The position numbers were made by a program, and so were the translations under genes. Below are positions 35,968 through 45,635 of a stretch of DNA of 64,000 nucleotides, piece by piece. Source of the DNA: JASSUD01 sp031963415 (GTDB lineage: Bacteria; Pseudomonadota; Gammaproteobacteria; Burkholderiales; Burkholderiaceae); NCBI GenBank assembly GCA_031963415.1, contig JASSUI010000001.1, positions 1 to 64,000 of the forward strand. The letters are read 5' to 3'. Below the pieces are notes generated by a model. It was given only the letters and a program-made list of their open reading frames with translations, was not told the origin of the DNA and searched no databases. Positions within the stretch are counted from its first letter, which is position 1, and each line of letters opens with the position of its first letter.

Positions 35968-37659
35968 ATGGATCCCCTCCCTTCAACTGCTGCGAAAACA
36001 TTTTCTACATCTCCTATACCGCATGGTCATCTACTTACAAAGCGCTTAAGGAGCTATTTGATACACGCCTTAATGGTAGCTTCAGTCGGCGCACTCAATA
36101 CGCTATCGTTTGCTCCTACTACGCGTGGAGGATGGCTTCAGTTTGTCACTTTTGCATTTAGTTGCGCGTTAATTATGCGTATGCGCACAGTGCGCAACGC
36201 GATGTTTGTTGGAGCAGCGCTCGGTTTTGGGCAATTTATCAGCGGTCTATTTTGGCTTTACATCAGCATGCACACTTACGGCAATATACCGGCTGTGCTT
36301 GCGATTGCAGCACTTATGCTAGTGGCGCTATATCTTGCCCTTTATCCAATGCTCGCTGCAGCCTTATGGTGTACTTGCCTATCAAATAACGGACACTCAA
36401 CTAAGCGAATAGCCACGCTACCCATTTGGCGTAGCAGCTTTGCGTTCGCTAGCGCTTGGACGCTTGCAGAATGGTTACGTGGTACGGTATTTACTGGCTT
36501 TCCGTGGCTAGCTCTTGGTTATGCGCAAATGGATGGGCCACTAGCTGGTTTCGCGCCAATTGTTGGGGTGTATGGCATAAGCTGGTTATTCAGTTGGCTC
36601 ACAGCCTTATTAGTACAAATACTTGCTCGCCTCTATGATGGTTTAATCAAACCAGACTCAATCAATCCAAGCGCACGACTCATAGCTCCGATAATCGTAA
36701 TTGCTGCCCTTGTAATTGGAGGCCTAAGCCTTACTAAACTACAGTGGACGACCACACATGGCACGCCCCTTAATGTACGCTTATTACAAGGCAATGTACC
36801 GCAAGATCTAAAATTTCGAGAAGCCGATCTGAATGCTACGCTGATACGCTACCAACAGCTTATTACCGAGCAAGCCGCTGATTTAATCATCACGCCAGAA
36901 ACCGCATTGCCTTTTTTAATTTCGCAGGCGCCGGCTTCGTTTGCGCAAGCAATGCGCGAATTTGCTGATAGAACTGGCTCATCCATCTTATTGGGTGCAG
37001 TAGGCACAGCGTCAACCTTAACCGGTAAGCTTGGATTCACCAATAGTTTGTTTGGCCTAAAGCCCTATAATGACGAGCTTTATCAATACAATAAATACCA
37101 TCTCGTCCCGTTTGGCGAGTTTGTGCCGTGGGGTTTCCGTTGGTTTGTTGACGCGATGAAAATTCCGCTCACGGACTTTGTACGAGGCTCTTTCCAACAA
37201 AACACACTACGCCCATTTTTGGTGCATCAACAGCCGTTAGCACTTGGCATTTGTTATGAAGACGTTTTTGGTGAAGAGATCGCTCGTGCTTTGCGACAAG
37301 CGCCCACGCCTGCCAGCTTATTAGTGAACTCAACTAATTTAGGATGGTTCGGCAACACCATTGCGCTTGACCAACATTTGCAAATGGCGCGTATGCGCGC
37401 ACTCGAAATCGGCCGCCCTGTGCTTCGGGCCACAAATACTGGCGCGACAGCAGCGATTGACTACGATGGCCGTGTGTTAGCGCAATTGCCGACTTTTACA
37501 ATTGGCGCGTTAAATGTACAAGTGCAAGGCAGAACCGGCTTCACGCCGTACATTAGGTACGGCAATTTGCCTGTACTGCTTGTCTCACTTGTTATCATGC
37601 TAAGTTTGATCGGCTGCCGCTTACGCTCTGGAAGCAAACCTTCATTCAAAACGTTTTAG
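35968..37659 (+). CDS. lnt: Apolipoprotein N-acyltransferase
   Basis: An inner-membrane enzyme that adds the third acyl chain to the N-terminal Cys of lipoproteins. From ATG 35968 (MDPLPSTAAKTF) it is 563 aa; a TTG eight codons earlier is also possible. About six membrane helices are followed by a nitrilase-like periplasmic domain (about 265-530) with the catalytic triad in order: Glu in TPETALPF, Lys in YNKYHLVPFGEF and Cys in LGICYEDVFGE. A last helix is at the C-terminus (VLLVSLVIMLSLIG). It follows the toxin/antitoxin pair and precedes glyQ by 15 bp, as in Burkholderia. Confidence 0.95.
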   Translation: MDPLPSTAAKTFSTSPIPHGHLLTKRLRSYLIHALMVASVGALNTLSFAPTTRGGWLQFVTFAFSCALIMRMRTVRNAMFVGAALGFGQFISGLFWLYISMHTYGNIPAVLAIAALMLVALYLALYPMLAAALWCTCLSNNGHSTKRIATLPIWRSSFAFASAWTLAEWLRGTVFTGFPWLALGYAQMDGPLAGFAPIVGVYGISWLFSWLTALLVQILARLYDGLIKPDSINPSARLIAPIIVIAALVIGGLSLTKLQWTTTHGTPLNVRLLQGNVPQDLKFREADLNATLIRYQQLITEQAADLIITPETALPFLISQAPASFAQAMREFADRTGSSILLGAVGTASTLTGKLGFTNSLFGLKPYNDELYQYNKYHLVPFGEFVPWGFRWFVDAMKIPLTDFVRGSFQQNTLRPFLVHQQPLALGICYEDVFGEEIARALRQAPTPASLLVNSTNLGWFGNTIALDQHLQMARMRALEIGRPVLRATNTGATAAIDYDGRVLAQLPTFTIGALNVQVQGRTGFTPYIRYGNLPVLLVSLVIMLSLIGCRLRSGSKPSFKTF

Positions 37660-37674
37660 TTTGTAAAAATTTTT

Positions 37675-38586
37675 ATGCTGACCTTCCAACAACTCATCCT
37701 CAATCTACAGACTTACTGGAATGACCAAGGCTGCGCCCTGTTGCAACCCTTAGATATGGAAGTCGGCGCAGGCACTTCGCATCCTGCGACTTTTTTGCGC
37801 GCACTTGGGCCAGAGCCTTGGCGTGCTGCTTATGTGCAGCCTTCACGTCGCCCTAAGGATGGGCGCTACGGCGACAATCCGAACCGTTTACAACACTACT
37901 ATCAATATCAGGTCGCACTCAAACCTGCTCCAGAAAATATTCTTGATTTGTATTTAGCCTCCCTGCAGGCGCTTGGCCTTAATCTGACGCAGAACGATGT
38001 TCGTTTTGTCGAAGATAACTGGGAAAACCCTACGCTTGGGGCTTGGGGCTTGGGTTGGGAGGTGTGGCTCAATGGCATGGAAGTCACTCAATTCACCTAC
38101 TTTCAACAAGTCGGCGGACTAAATTGCAAACCCGTACTTGGTGAAATTACTTATGGTCTTGAGCGACTCGCAATGGCACTGCAAAAAGTCGACAACGTTT
38201 ACGATTTAGTTTGGACGGAATGGGACGAGCAAGGAACCAAGCGGCAACTTTTGTATGCTGACGTGTTTCATCAAAATGAATTTGAGCAATCAACCTATAA
38301 CTTTGAGCAATCAAACGCCAACTTGCTCCTTGATTTCTTCAATCATTATGAAGCTGAAGCAAAACGCCTGATCGAAGCGTCGCTCGCGTTACCTGCATAT
38401 GAAATGATTTTAAAAGCGAGTCACACGTTCAACTTGCTTGATGCCCGTGGTGCCATTTCAGTAACCGCTCGAGCAGCCTATATCGGGCGCATTCGTGCTT
38501 TATCACGCTTAGTTGCGCAAGCCTATTACGATTCACGTGAGAAATTAGGCTTTCCTATGCTGAACAACGCCCCTCTATCTGTATAA
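37675..38586 (+). CDS. glyQ: Glycyl-tRNA synthetase alpha subunit
   Basis: The catalytic class II subunit of the alpha2beta2 glycyl-tRNA synthetase. The 303-residue product matches the family nearly end to end: MLTFQQLILNLQTYWNDQGC, QPLDMEVGAGTSHPATFLRA (motif 2 region), QPSRRPKDGRYGDNPNRLQH, and VGGLNCKPVLGEITYGLERL with motif 3. ATG 37675 lies 15 bp after lnt, with glyS 35 bp after the stop. No lesions are seen. Confidence 0.98.
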   Translation: MLTFQQLILNLQTYWNDQGCALLQPLDMEVGAGTSHPATFLRALGPEPWRAAYVQPSRRPKDGRYGDNPNRLQHYYQYQVALKPAPENILDLYLASLQALGLNLTQNDVRFVEDNWENPTLGAWGLGWEVWLNGMEVTQFTYFQQVGGLNCKPVLGEITYGLERLAMALQKVDNVYDLVWTEWDEQGTKRQLLYADVFHQNEFEQSTYNFEQSNANLLLDFFNHYEAEAKRLIEASLALPAYEMILKASHTFNLLDARGAISVTARAAYIGRIRALSRLVAQAYYDSREKLGFPMLNNAPLSV

Positions 38587-38621
38587 CGCAAGCACAAGAA
38601 ATACTGAATTGACATAAAGCG

Positions 38622-40727
38622 ATGAAAACTGCATCTTCCTTCTCTACCTCTGCGCTGTTAGTTGAATTATTCACCGAAGAACTTCCCCCTCAGTCGCTCG
38701 CTCAATTAGCTCAGGCTTTTGCCGATGGATTGATGACGCGCCTTGCAAACTTTGAACTATTAGCCGATGGAGCGAGCTACGAAAGTTATGCGACGCCGCG
38801 CCGGCTTGCTGTGTTGATTAGCGATGTAAACGCTCGTGCAGCGACGAAAGAGGTGCGTGAAAAAGTTTTGCCTGTATCAGTGGCGTTGGATAGTGAGGGG
38901 CAACCTAGCGCACCACTTGCCAAAAAATTAGCGGCACTTAATCTTTCGCATTTGACGATTGCGGATCTTGAGCGAGCTTCAGATGGTAAACATGAGGCTT
39001 TTTTTGTCACACGCACTTTGCCTGGCGCGAAACTAGCGGACGCATTGCAAACGGCGTTAGATGAAACGCTAGCACAATTGCCCATCGCCAAAACAATGAG
39101 CTACCAGCTTTCAGATGGCACGTCGGTGCAATTTGTCCGACCCGCGCATGGGCTGATGGCTTTGCATGGCGCAGACATCGTACCTGTGACAGCTTTAGGG
39201 TTAGCCGCCGGACGCACGACTTGGGGCCATCGCTTTTTATCATCAGGCGAGATCACTCTCTCTGAAGCGCAACACTATGCCGATACGTTGCGTGACAAAG
39301 GCCGTGTATTGGCTAGCTATACAGCACGCCGCGAAGCCATCCGCAATCAATTACTAGCTCGCGCAGGTAATGACAACGTACTAATGCCCGATGCCTTATT
39401 GGATGAAGTAACCGCCTTGGTCGAATGGCCTACGGTTTACGTCTGCCACTTTGATGAGGTCTACTTGAGTGTGCCGCAAGAATGCTTAATTCTGACGATG
39501 CAGACCAACCAGAAATATTTCGCGCTAACTGACGCCAATCATCAGTTGCAAGCGCGTTTTTTAGTGGTCTCTAATATAGAGAGCGCCACGCCTAAAGAAA
39601 TTATTGAAGGCAACGAGCGTGTAGTACGCCCTCGTTTAGCCGACGCTAAATTCTTTTTCGAGCAAGATAAAAAACAGCCACTTGCTGAGCGCGTACCGCT
39701 ACTTGCCGATGTTATTTATCACCAAAAGTTAGGCTCGCAATTACAACGCATTGAACGCATTCAAGCCATTGCTGCTCAAATTGCCCCATTATTGGGGGTT
39801 GACCCTGCTCTCGCAGCACGCGCTGCCTATCTGGCTAAAGCTGATTTAACAACGGCTATGGTCGGCGAATTTCCTGAATTGCAAGGCGTAATGGGTATGT
39901 ACTACGCTCGTCATGATGGAGAAGATGAACTCGTTGCTCGCACCTGCAGTGAACACTATCAGCCACGCTTCGCCGGCGATGCCCTTCCGTCTACTCCTGT
40001 TAGTACCGTCGTCGCACTTGCCGATAAAGTAGAAACGCTAGTCGGTATCTGGGGCATTGGTTTAGTTCCAACCGGAGAGAAAGATCCTTTTGCGTTACGC
40101 CGCCATGCATTAGGCGTGCTGCGTATTCTGCTTGAAAAAGTTTTACCGCTTGAATTGACAACACTCTTGCAAATTGGCTACGCGCCATTTGCCGGTTTGC
40201 CTACCGTCAAAGACCCGTTACCAGCGCTGCTCAATTTTTGCACTGATAGGCTACGTGGTTTATTGCGAGAACGTGGGTATCAAATAGATGAAATTGACGC
40301 CGTGCTGCAAGATGCTCCAACGCGGCTGGATGATTTAATCGCTCGACTCGATGCCGTACGTGCTTTTACTACGCTGCCAGAAGCGAGCGCGCTAGCCGCC
40401 GCTAATAAACGCATCACCAATATCCTCAAGAAATCGTCTGCTACTCATCTCAATGTGCAGCCTCAGTTGTTTACTGAAAATGCCGAGCATGAATTGCATG
40501 CGCAACTGGAGAAAATCACACCGAACGTACAAGCACATCTGTCAGCCAGTCGTTACACCGAAGCGCTTTCTACGCTGGCCCAATTACGCTTAAGTGTTGA
40601 TACCTTCTTTGAGCAGGTAATGGTTAATAGCGAGGATCAGGCATTACGCAATAATCGCCTCGCATTACTTGCGCAGCTACATACGCAAATGAACGGTATT
40701 GCCGACCTTTCCAAGCTGGCAGCTTAA
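38622..40727 (+). CDS. glyS: Glycyl-tRNA synthetase beta subunit
   Basis: The tRNA-recognition subunit of bacterial-type glycyl-tRNA synthetase, 701 aa, a normal length. Typical segments are LLVELFTEELPPQSLAQLA at the N-terminus, the RRLAVLISDV region, KYFALTDANHQLQARFLVVS, GNERVVRPRLADAKFFFEQD, the HD-like region with LADKVETLVGIW, and a C-terminal DALR-like anticodon domain (about 580-690). It starts at ATG 38622. It ends the housekeeping operon; the next feature is a palindromic repeat and a tRNA remnant. Confidence 0.97.
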   Translation: MKTASSFSTSALLVELFTEELPPQSLAQLAQAFADGLMTRLANFELLADGASYESYATPRRLAVLISDVNARAATKEVREKVLPVSVALDSEGQPSAPLAKKLAALNLSHLTIADLERASDGKHEAFFVTRTLPGAKLADALQTALDETLAQLPIAKTMSYQLSDGTSVQFVRPAHGLMALHGADIVPVTALGLAAGRTTWGHRFLSSGEITLSEAQHYADTLRDKGRVLASYTARREAIRNQLLARAGNDNVLMPDALLDEVTALVEWPTVYVCHFDEVYLSVPQECLILTMQTNQKYFALTDANHQLQARFLVVSNIESATPKEIIEGNERVVRPRLADAKFFFEQDKKQPLAERVPLLADVIYHQKLGSQLQRIERIQAIAAQIAPLLGVDPALAARAAYLAKADLTTAMVGEFPELQGVMGMYYARHDGEDELVARTCSEHYQPRFAGDALPSTPVSTVVALADKVETLVGIWGIGLVPTGEKDPFALRRHALGVLRILLEKVLPLELTTLLQIGYAPFAGLPTVKDPLPALLNFCTDRLRGLLRERGYQIDEIDAVLQDAPTRLDDLIARLDAVRAFTTLPEASALAAANKRITNILKKSSATHLNVQPQLFTENAEHELHAQLEKITPNVQAHLSASRYTEALSTLAQLRLSVDTFFEQVMVNSEDQALRNNRLALLAQLHTQMNGIADLSKLAA

Positions 40728-40745
40728 GCGTTGTGCGTCATTTTT

Positions 40746-40805
40746 CTTAGAGCCTGTCCTAATCTCAAAGACGAGAAATTTCCGAGCTAAGAGGCAGGCT
40801 CTAAG
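40746..40805. repeat. 60-bp palindromic element after glyS
   Basis: Perfect 11-base arms CTTAGAGCCTG (40746-40756) and CAGGCTCTAAG (40795-40805) enclose about 38 bases between the convergent glyS and relA genes. No T-run follows the stem on either strand, so it is not a classical terminator. TAGAGCCTGTC also forms the outer end of the IS256-family element at 61178, so an origin from insertion-sequence ends is possible. Confidence 0.55.
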
Positions 40806-40885
40806 AATGTGCTTAAGGTTCCTTCGCAGCGCTGCGTTACACGGCAACTACTTGTTGTATGGTGGCTAACACCTACCAAACCTTT

Positions 40886-40946
40886 AAAGTTAGATAGCGC
40901 AGCGGACTCTTAATCCGTTGGTCGCCATTTCGCATCCTGCACGGCT
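40886..40946 (+). pseudogene. tRNA-Lys pseudogene (anticodon CTT)
   Basis: The anticodon arm GCGGACTCTTAATCCGTT (40902-40919) and the following GGTCGC are those of a bacterial tRNA-Lys, with CTT at the anticodon position. The T-arm (CATTTCGCATCCTGCACG) is recognisable but has mismatches. About 10 bases of the D-arm are missing (GTTAG is followed directly by ATAGCGCAGCGG), and the 5' acceptor strand no longer pairs. It cannot fold as a functional tRNA. It is a decayed copy, possibly a former integration site. Confidence 0.65.
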
Positions 40947-40962
40947 CTAAAGCCCTTTCCCC

Positions 40963-43227
40963 CTAACTTTTACGCATCGCATGTAATACGCCGGGTATTT
41001 TGCCAAGCAAAGTAAGTGCACGCTGTACTTGCCGCGCGTTAGGGACTTCGACAGTGAAATGCATCAGCGCGAAATTATGTTTAGATGACGCTTTGCCGCC
41101 AAGCACATTGATTTTTTCGCGTACCAGAATCTCAGAAATATCACGCAGCAGGCCTGGGCGATCTACTGCTTCAACTTTAAGGTCAATGGCATAAGCTGTT
41201 TCAGCCTGACCGCTTACGGCTTCGGCAGACCAGGTGGTTTGCACGATTCGCTCAGGGGTATGTTTGGCCAAACGCATAAAGTTCGGGCAAAGCTCACGAT
41301 GAATCGACACGCCTTTACCGCGTGTAACAAAACCCGCAATCGCATCCGGTGGCGCTGGGCGGCAGCAGCGTGCGAATTGGCTTGCTACGGCCCCGACACC
41401 CGCTATTAACACGCCATTGGCTGCCCCCTTTAGCTGCGTATGACTGCTTTTTTTAGTGATAATTTCAGCCGTTTCTGCTGGCTCTTGAGTCGGCGCATCG
41501 CGCAGTACTTGCTCCACGTGCCTCGGACTCAACTCTTCTTTACCCAGTGCAGTAAATAATTCTTCTGCCGTTTTGAAATTCAGCTTAGCGGCTAATTCAT
41601 CAAGGTTGACTGAAGTCTTACCTTCACGCTGCAACGTTTTCTCAAGCAGGCTGCGTCCCTGCGCAATATTTTCTTGCGCTTCAATGGCGTTAAACCATGC
41701 TCTTACCTTTTGCTTCGCGCGCGAACTGTGTAAATAACCATGTTGCGCATTCAGCCAGTCACGCGACGGGCCGCCTTGCTTAACCGTGATAATTTCGACC
41801 GTTTGTCCGTTTTGTAACGGTGTATTAAGCGGTACCATTGCCCCATCAATACGCGCACCACGGCAACGATGGCCGAGTTCAGTGTGCAAGTAATAAGCAA
41901 AATCGACTGGGGTCGCATTAGGAGGCAATTCGATGACACGGGCTTGCGGAGTCAACACATAGAGATGATCATCCAACGGAATTGGCTGCAACTTCTCTAA
42001 AGGTTGTGCATCCGTCGTTGCATTTGTTGCGCTGGCCGCAGATTTAGTCGGTGTTAGGTTATTGGTAATGTCAGTTTTCCAAGCTACCAATTGACGCAAC
42101 CACGCAATTTTTTCATCGTGTTGGCCGGTCGCTTCAAACTGTCCACGGTAACCTTTAGTGCCAGCCTCCTTATAACGCCAATGTGCTGCCACGCCGTATT
42201 CTGCAAAATGATGCATCTCAGTGGTGCGAATTTGCACCTCCAACGCCCTTTCCTGTTCGTCTAGCACGACCGTATGCAACGATTTGTAGCCGTTTGGCTT
42301 AGGACGTGAAATGTAATCGTCAAACTCTTTCGGAATAGGCTGCCAGATATGGTGTACAACGCCCAACACCGCATAACAGTCTTTTACGTCGTTCACAATC
42401 ACACGAAACGCGTGCACGTCGTACAGCTCGGAAAAGTCGATTTGCTTGCCTTGCATCTTGCGCCAGATGCTATAGATATGCTTTGGGCGTCCGCTTATCT
42501 CGGCCTTGATCTCAGCCTTTTGTAATTCATCTTGTAAGTGCTTAATCGCTTGCGCGATGAAAACCTCACGCTCCCTACGCTTTTCGTCAAGCCACCGTGC
42601 AATTCGTTTGTAGGTATGCGGATCCTCAAAGCGAAACGCCAAATCTTCCAATTCCCATTTCAATTGCCAAATACCTAATCGATTAGCTAAAGGTGCATCT
42701 AGATCAAGCGTTTCTTTCGCCATTTCAAGGTCAAGCGGTTTCTTTTGTGCAGCGTGATAACGGAGTGTTTGCAAACGTGACGCTAGCCTAATGAGTACAA
42801 TCCGAATGTCTTGTGAAAAAGACAAGAGCATTTTGCGCAGTGCCTCAACTTGCGCTCGACGCTGCTGCTTGATGTCGCGCGGTGCTTTGCTCGATGTTAG
42901 GGAGTTGGCTGCCTTCTCCCCCGCCACCCCTAGCCGCATCAGCTTACATACATCAGCAACCAGCTGCGCCACTTCGGCGCCAAAACGCTCGGTAAATTGG
43001 TCGTGCGAAGTATCAACATGAGCAGCAATCGAGAACAACACTGCAGCTACTCTTGCAGCATGGTCGGCCTTCAAGGTTTCAAGAATGCGCAACGTCCCCA
43101 ACGCATGCTCAACAGCCCCCTCACCAGAGGGTAACTGCAACTTCTTAGCATGGGCGTGTACAAAGCGCAGCGCATCATCTAATAAAGGTGACGAAACTTC
43201 AGGTGTTAAGGATTCAGAAGAATTCAT
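40963..43227 (-). CDS. relA: GTP pyrophosphokinase RelA
   Basis: A RelA/SpoT homologue that makes (p)ppGpp on amino-acid starvation at stalled ribosomes. The 754-residue protein has an N-terminal pseudo-HD domain in which the hydrolase His-Asp pair is lost (AAVLFSIAAHVDTS), the mark of synthetase-only RelA. The synthetase domain (about 225-400) contains GRPKHIYSIWRKM and RPKPNGYKSLHTVVL. A TGS domain (about 440-505), a Cys-containing zinc-finger region (FARCCRPAPPD) and a C-terminal ACT domain follow. ATG 43225-43227. It is convergent with glyS and divergent from the ETF oxidoreductase gene. Confidence 0.95.
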   Translation of the reverse strand: MNSSESLTPEVSSPLLDDALRFVHAHAKKLQLPSGEGAVEHALGTLRILETLKADHAARVAAVLFSIAAHVDTSHDQFTERFGAEVAQLVADVCKLMRLGVAGEKAANSLTSSKAPRDIKQQRRAQVEALRKMLLSFSQDIRIVLIRLASRLQTLRYHAAQKKPLDLEMAKETLDLDAPLANRLGIWQLKWELEDLAFRFEDPHTYKRIARWLDEKRREREVFIAQAIKHLQDELQKAEIKAEISGRPKHIYSIWRKMQGKQIDFSELYDVHAFRVIVNDVKDCYAVLGVVHHIWQPIPKEFDDYISRPKPNGYKSLHTVVLDEQERALEVQIRTTEMHHFAEYGVAAHWRYKEAGTKGYRGQFEATGQHDEKIAWLRQLVAWKTDITNNLTPTKSAASATNATTDAQPLEKLQPIPLDDHLYVLTPQARVIELPPNATPVDFAYYLHTELGHRCRGARIDGAMVPLNTPLQNGQTVEIITVKQGGPSRDWLNAQHGYLHSSRAKQKVRAWFNAIEAQENIAQGRSLLEKTLQREGKTSVNLDELAAKLNFKTAEELFTALGKEELSPRHVEQVLRDAPTQEPAETAEIITKKSSHTQLKGAANGVLIAGVGAVASQFARCCRPAPPDAIAGFVTRGKGVSIHRELCPNFMRLAKHTPERIVQTTWSAEAVSGQAETAYAIDLKVEAVDRPGLLRDISEILVREKINVLGGKASSKHNFALMHFTVEVPNARQVQRALTLLGKIPGVLHAMRKS

Positions 43228-43799
43228 TAAGATACATCATTGCAAATGCTGCTCTATTGAATAAAAGGTAAATCAACCGAAAGCAAAGCTTACTCTCGCT
43301 GGTTAGATTTCACATTTTTTAGGCGTGGGTAATATTGCACTTTAAATAAACATGGGTAAGCGGAAATTCTTTAAAAACAGCCTAAGCCATAATTAAAAAT
43401 TGTCAATTAGGTAAGGTTTATCTAATTAGCCTGCAAGGTTTAATGCCTTTTCAAATTATTAAACTGCAATTTAACGCATATCATGGATAACGAAAAGCTA
43501 GCAAAATGGCTATAACCTCTATATTTAGTCTTTGCTTCGGAAAAGCTATCTCTCTTTTCGCTTAGCGCTTTTTCGAACTATTTAGTCTTTACTACTTATT
43601 TTTTTGGAGTTTCTAGGTATCGCTTCACCGCCAGCTTGCTCAGCACCTGCGTAAGCAGCTTTTATCTAAGAGATAGTCGCAAAAATATATGCTTGTACTT
43701 CTCAAAAGATCATTTGAAAAGAATCAAAATGAACAACAAGGTTGCGACCAGCCTGTTGATTGCTAGACAATCTGTTCAATCGAATTAATCGCTGTAAGG
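43228..43799. other. Gene-free divergent promoter region
   Basis: About 570 bp, AT-rich, between the divergent relA and ETF-ubiquinone oxidoreductase genes. No ORF, RNA gene or strong repeat was found apart from two TTTAGTCTTT words (near 43527 and 43580). It must contain promoters for both genes. Confidence 0.5.
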
Positions 43800-45509
43800 A
43801 TGCGCATGACTTCTTCCTCAATTTCTGACCTTATCCAACAATATGGTCCTCGAGAATCGATGGATTACGACCTCGTTATCGTCGGCGGTGGCCCAGCGGG
43901 TCTTGCTGCTGCCATTCGAGCAAAACAGCTTGCGCAAGAAAAAGGCAGTGAAATTAGCGTATGTGTGCTGGAGAAAGGCGCAGAGATTGGTGCTCACACC
44001 TTATCCGGCGCAGTGATGGATCCTGATGCATTAAGCGAATTGATTCCTGACTGGCACGCACAAGGCGCACCGCTGAAAGCGTTGGTGACTGAAGATCGTT
44101 TTCTCTTTTTAACGCACGACAAGGCATTTCAAGTGCCTGATTGGCTATTGCCGGATAATTTTAAAAATAGCGGTAATTATGTGATTAGCTTAGCCAATGT
44201 GGTGCGCTGGCTAGGCACGCGTGCTGAAGCGCTGGGGGTGGATATTTTTGCAGGCTTTGCTGCTTCTGAAATCCTCTACAACGACGCTGGTGCTGTAGTT
44301 GGTGTAGCTACTGGAGAAATGGGTATAGGACGTGATGGTCAACCTACCGAGCGCTTCCAGTTAGGAATGGAGTTGCGCGCCAAATACACACTCTTTTGTG
44401 AAGGCGCACGTGGCCATTTGGGGCGTCAGCTGCAACATAAGTACCAATTAAATAAGCATAGCGATCCGCAAGTTTATGGCCTTGGTATTAAAGAATTATG
44501 GGAAATTGATCCAGCCCAGCATCAAACTGGTCTGGTCATTCATAGTGCAGGTTGGCCGCTTGATAACGCTACTTATGGGGGGGCGTTTCTTTATCATTTA
44601 GAGAATAATCAAGTCGCTGTAGGCTTGGTCGTTGGACTGGGGTATGCGAACCCTTATCTTTCGCCGTTTGAAGAGTTTCAACGCTATAAAACGCACCCTG
44701 CGATTCGTCATTTTTTTACTAAAGGCAAACGGATTTCATATGGAGCACGGACGATTGCTGCAGGCGGTTTGGCGTCATTGCCTAAGCTTGTATTTCCGGG
44801 TGGCGCACTTGTGGGTTGTGAAGCAGGCTTTTTAAATGCAGCACGCATTAAAGGTAGCCATGCTGCAATTAAAACCGGCATGCTCGCGGCCGAAGCCGCA
44901 TTTGAGGCCGTGCAAGCCGGACGCCAAGCCGACCAGCTAGACGCTTACCCACGCGCGTTTAAGCAGTCATGGCTATATGATGAGTTATACCGAGCACGTA
45001 ACTTCAAGCAATGGATGAGCAAAGGTTTAGTAGTAGGCACGTTGATGACGGGTATTGAACAAAAACTCTTCAAGGGCAACGTGCCGTGGAGCCTCCACCA
45101 TCGCCGCCCTGACCATGCTTGCCTAAAGCCTGCTGCACAATTTCAACCTATCGATTACCCGAAACCTGACGGAAGTTTGACGTTCGATCGGCTGTCATCG
45201 GTTTTTCTCTCTAACACTAATCATGAAGAAAATCAGCCTGCGCATCTCACGTTAAAAGATTCGAGTGTTCCTGTTGAAATTAATCTGCGTACCTATGCTG
45301 GGCCAGAACAGCGTTATTGTCCTGCGGGTGTGTATGAGTTTGTGCCGGATAATGAACGCAGCGCTGACGCTCCAGCTAACGCACAACGCTTACAAATCAA
45401 TGCACAAAATTGCGTGCACTGTAAGGCATGCGATATTAAAGACCCTACGCAAAATATTGTTTGGGTAGCGCCTGAAGGTGGCGGTGGGCCGAATTATCCG
45501 AATATGTGA
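43800..45509 (+). CDS. Electron transfer flavoprotein-ubiquinone oxidoreductase
   Basis: ETF-QO passes electrons from ETF, reduced by acyl-CoA and other dehydrogenases, to ubiquinone in the inner membrane. The 569-residue product has an N-terminal FAD site (YDLVIVGGGPAGLAAAIR, about residues 23-40), the GAHTLSGAVMDPDAL segment, a central ubiquinone-binding region (about 240-330), and a C-terminal 4Fe-4S module with cysteines in RYCPAGVYEFV and NCVHCKACDIKDPTQNI. It ends GGGGPNYPNM as in relatives. The start is ATG 43800; ATG 43806 is also possible. It is monocistronic, followed by a strong palindrome facing aroC. Confidence 0.95.
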   Translation: MRMTSSSISDLIQQYGPRESMDYDLVIVGGGPAGLAAAIRAKQLAQEKGSEISVCVLEKGAEIGAHTLSGAVMDPDALSELIPDWHAQGAPLKALVTEDRFLFLTHDKAFQVPDWLLPDNFKNSGNYVISLANVVRWLGTRAEALGVDIFAGFAASEILYNDAGAVVGVATGEMGIGRDGQPTERFQLGMELRAKYTLFCEGARGHLGRQLQHKYQLNKHSDPQVYGLGIKELWEIDPAQHQTGLVIHSAGWPLDNATYGGAFLYHLENNQVAVGLVVGLGYANPYLSPFEEFQRYKTHPAIRHFFTKGKRISYGARTIAAGGLASLPKLVFPGGALVGCEAGFLNAARIKGSHAAIKTGMLAAEAAFEAVQAGRQADQLDAYPRAFKQSWLYDELYRARNFKQWMSKGLVVGTLMTGIEQKLFKGNVPWSLHHRRPDHACLKPAAQFQPIDYPKPDGSLTFDRLSSVFLSNTNHEENQPAHLTLKDSSVPVEINLRTYAGPEQRYCPAGVYEFVPDNERSADAPANAQRLQINAQNCVHCKACDIKDPTQNIVWVAPEGGGGPNYPNM

Positions 45510-45523
45510 AGAGATACAAATAA

Positions 45524-45582
45524 AAAGCGCTAAATAAATCGGGAGCAACAGTACGCTTTGCTCACGATTTATTTAGCGCTTT
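45524..45582. terminator. Bidirectional terminator-like long palindrome
   Basis: A perfect 18-base inverted repeat (45524-45541 and 45565-45582) built on AAAGCGCTAAATAAATCG, with a further inner GAGCAA/TTGCTC pairing. It sits between the convergent ETF oxidoreductase and aroC genes. On the minus strand the stem is followed by a T-rich CTTTTTATTTG tract, and on the plus strand by TTCTTT, fitting a bidirectional terminator. The same word appears in the degenerate repeats at 6019-6172, so it also belongs to a repeat family. Confidence 0.7.
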
Positions 45583-45635
45583 CTTTGAACAGATTCTGGA
45601 AAAAGCCAAACAATTGATTAACGTTTTTTTAGAAG

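Noticed and set aside
40746..40805. Palindrome after glyS as a rho-independent terminator
   Set aside because: No T-run follows the stem on either strand; annotated as a repeat instead.
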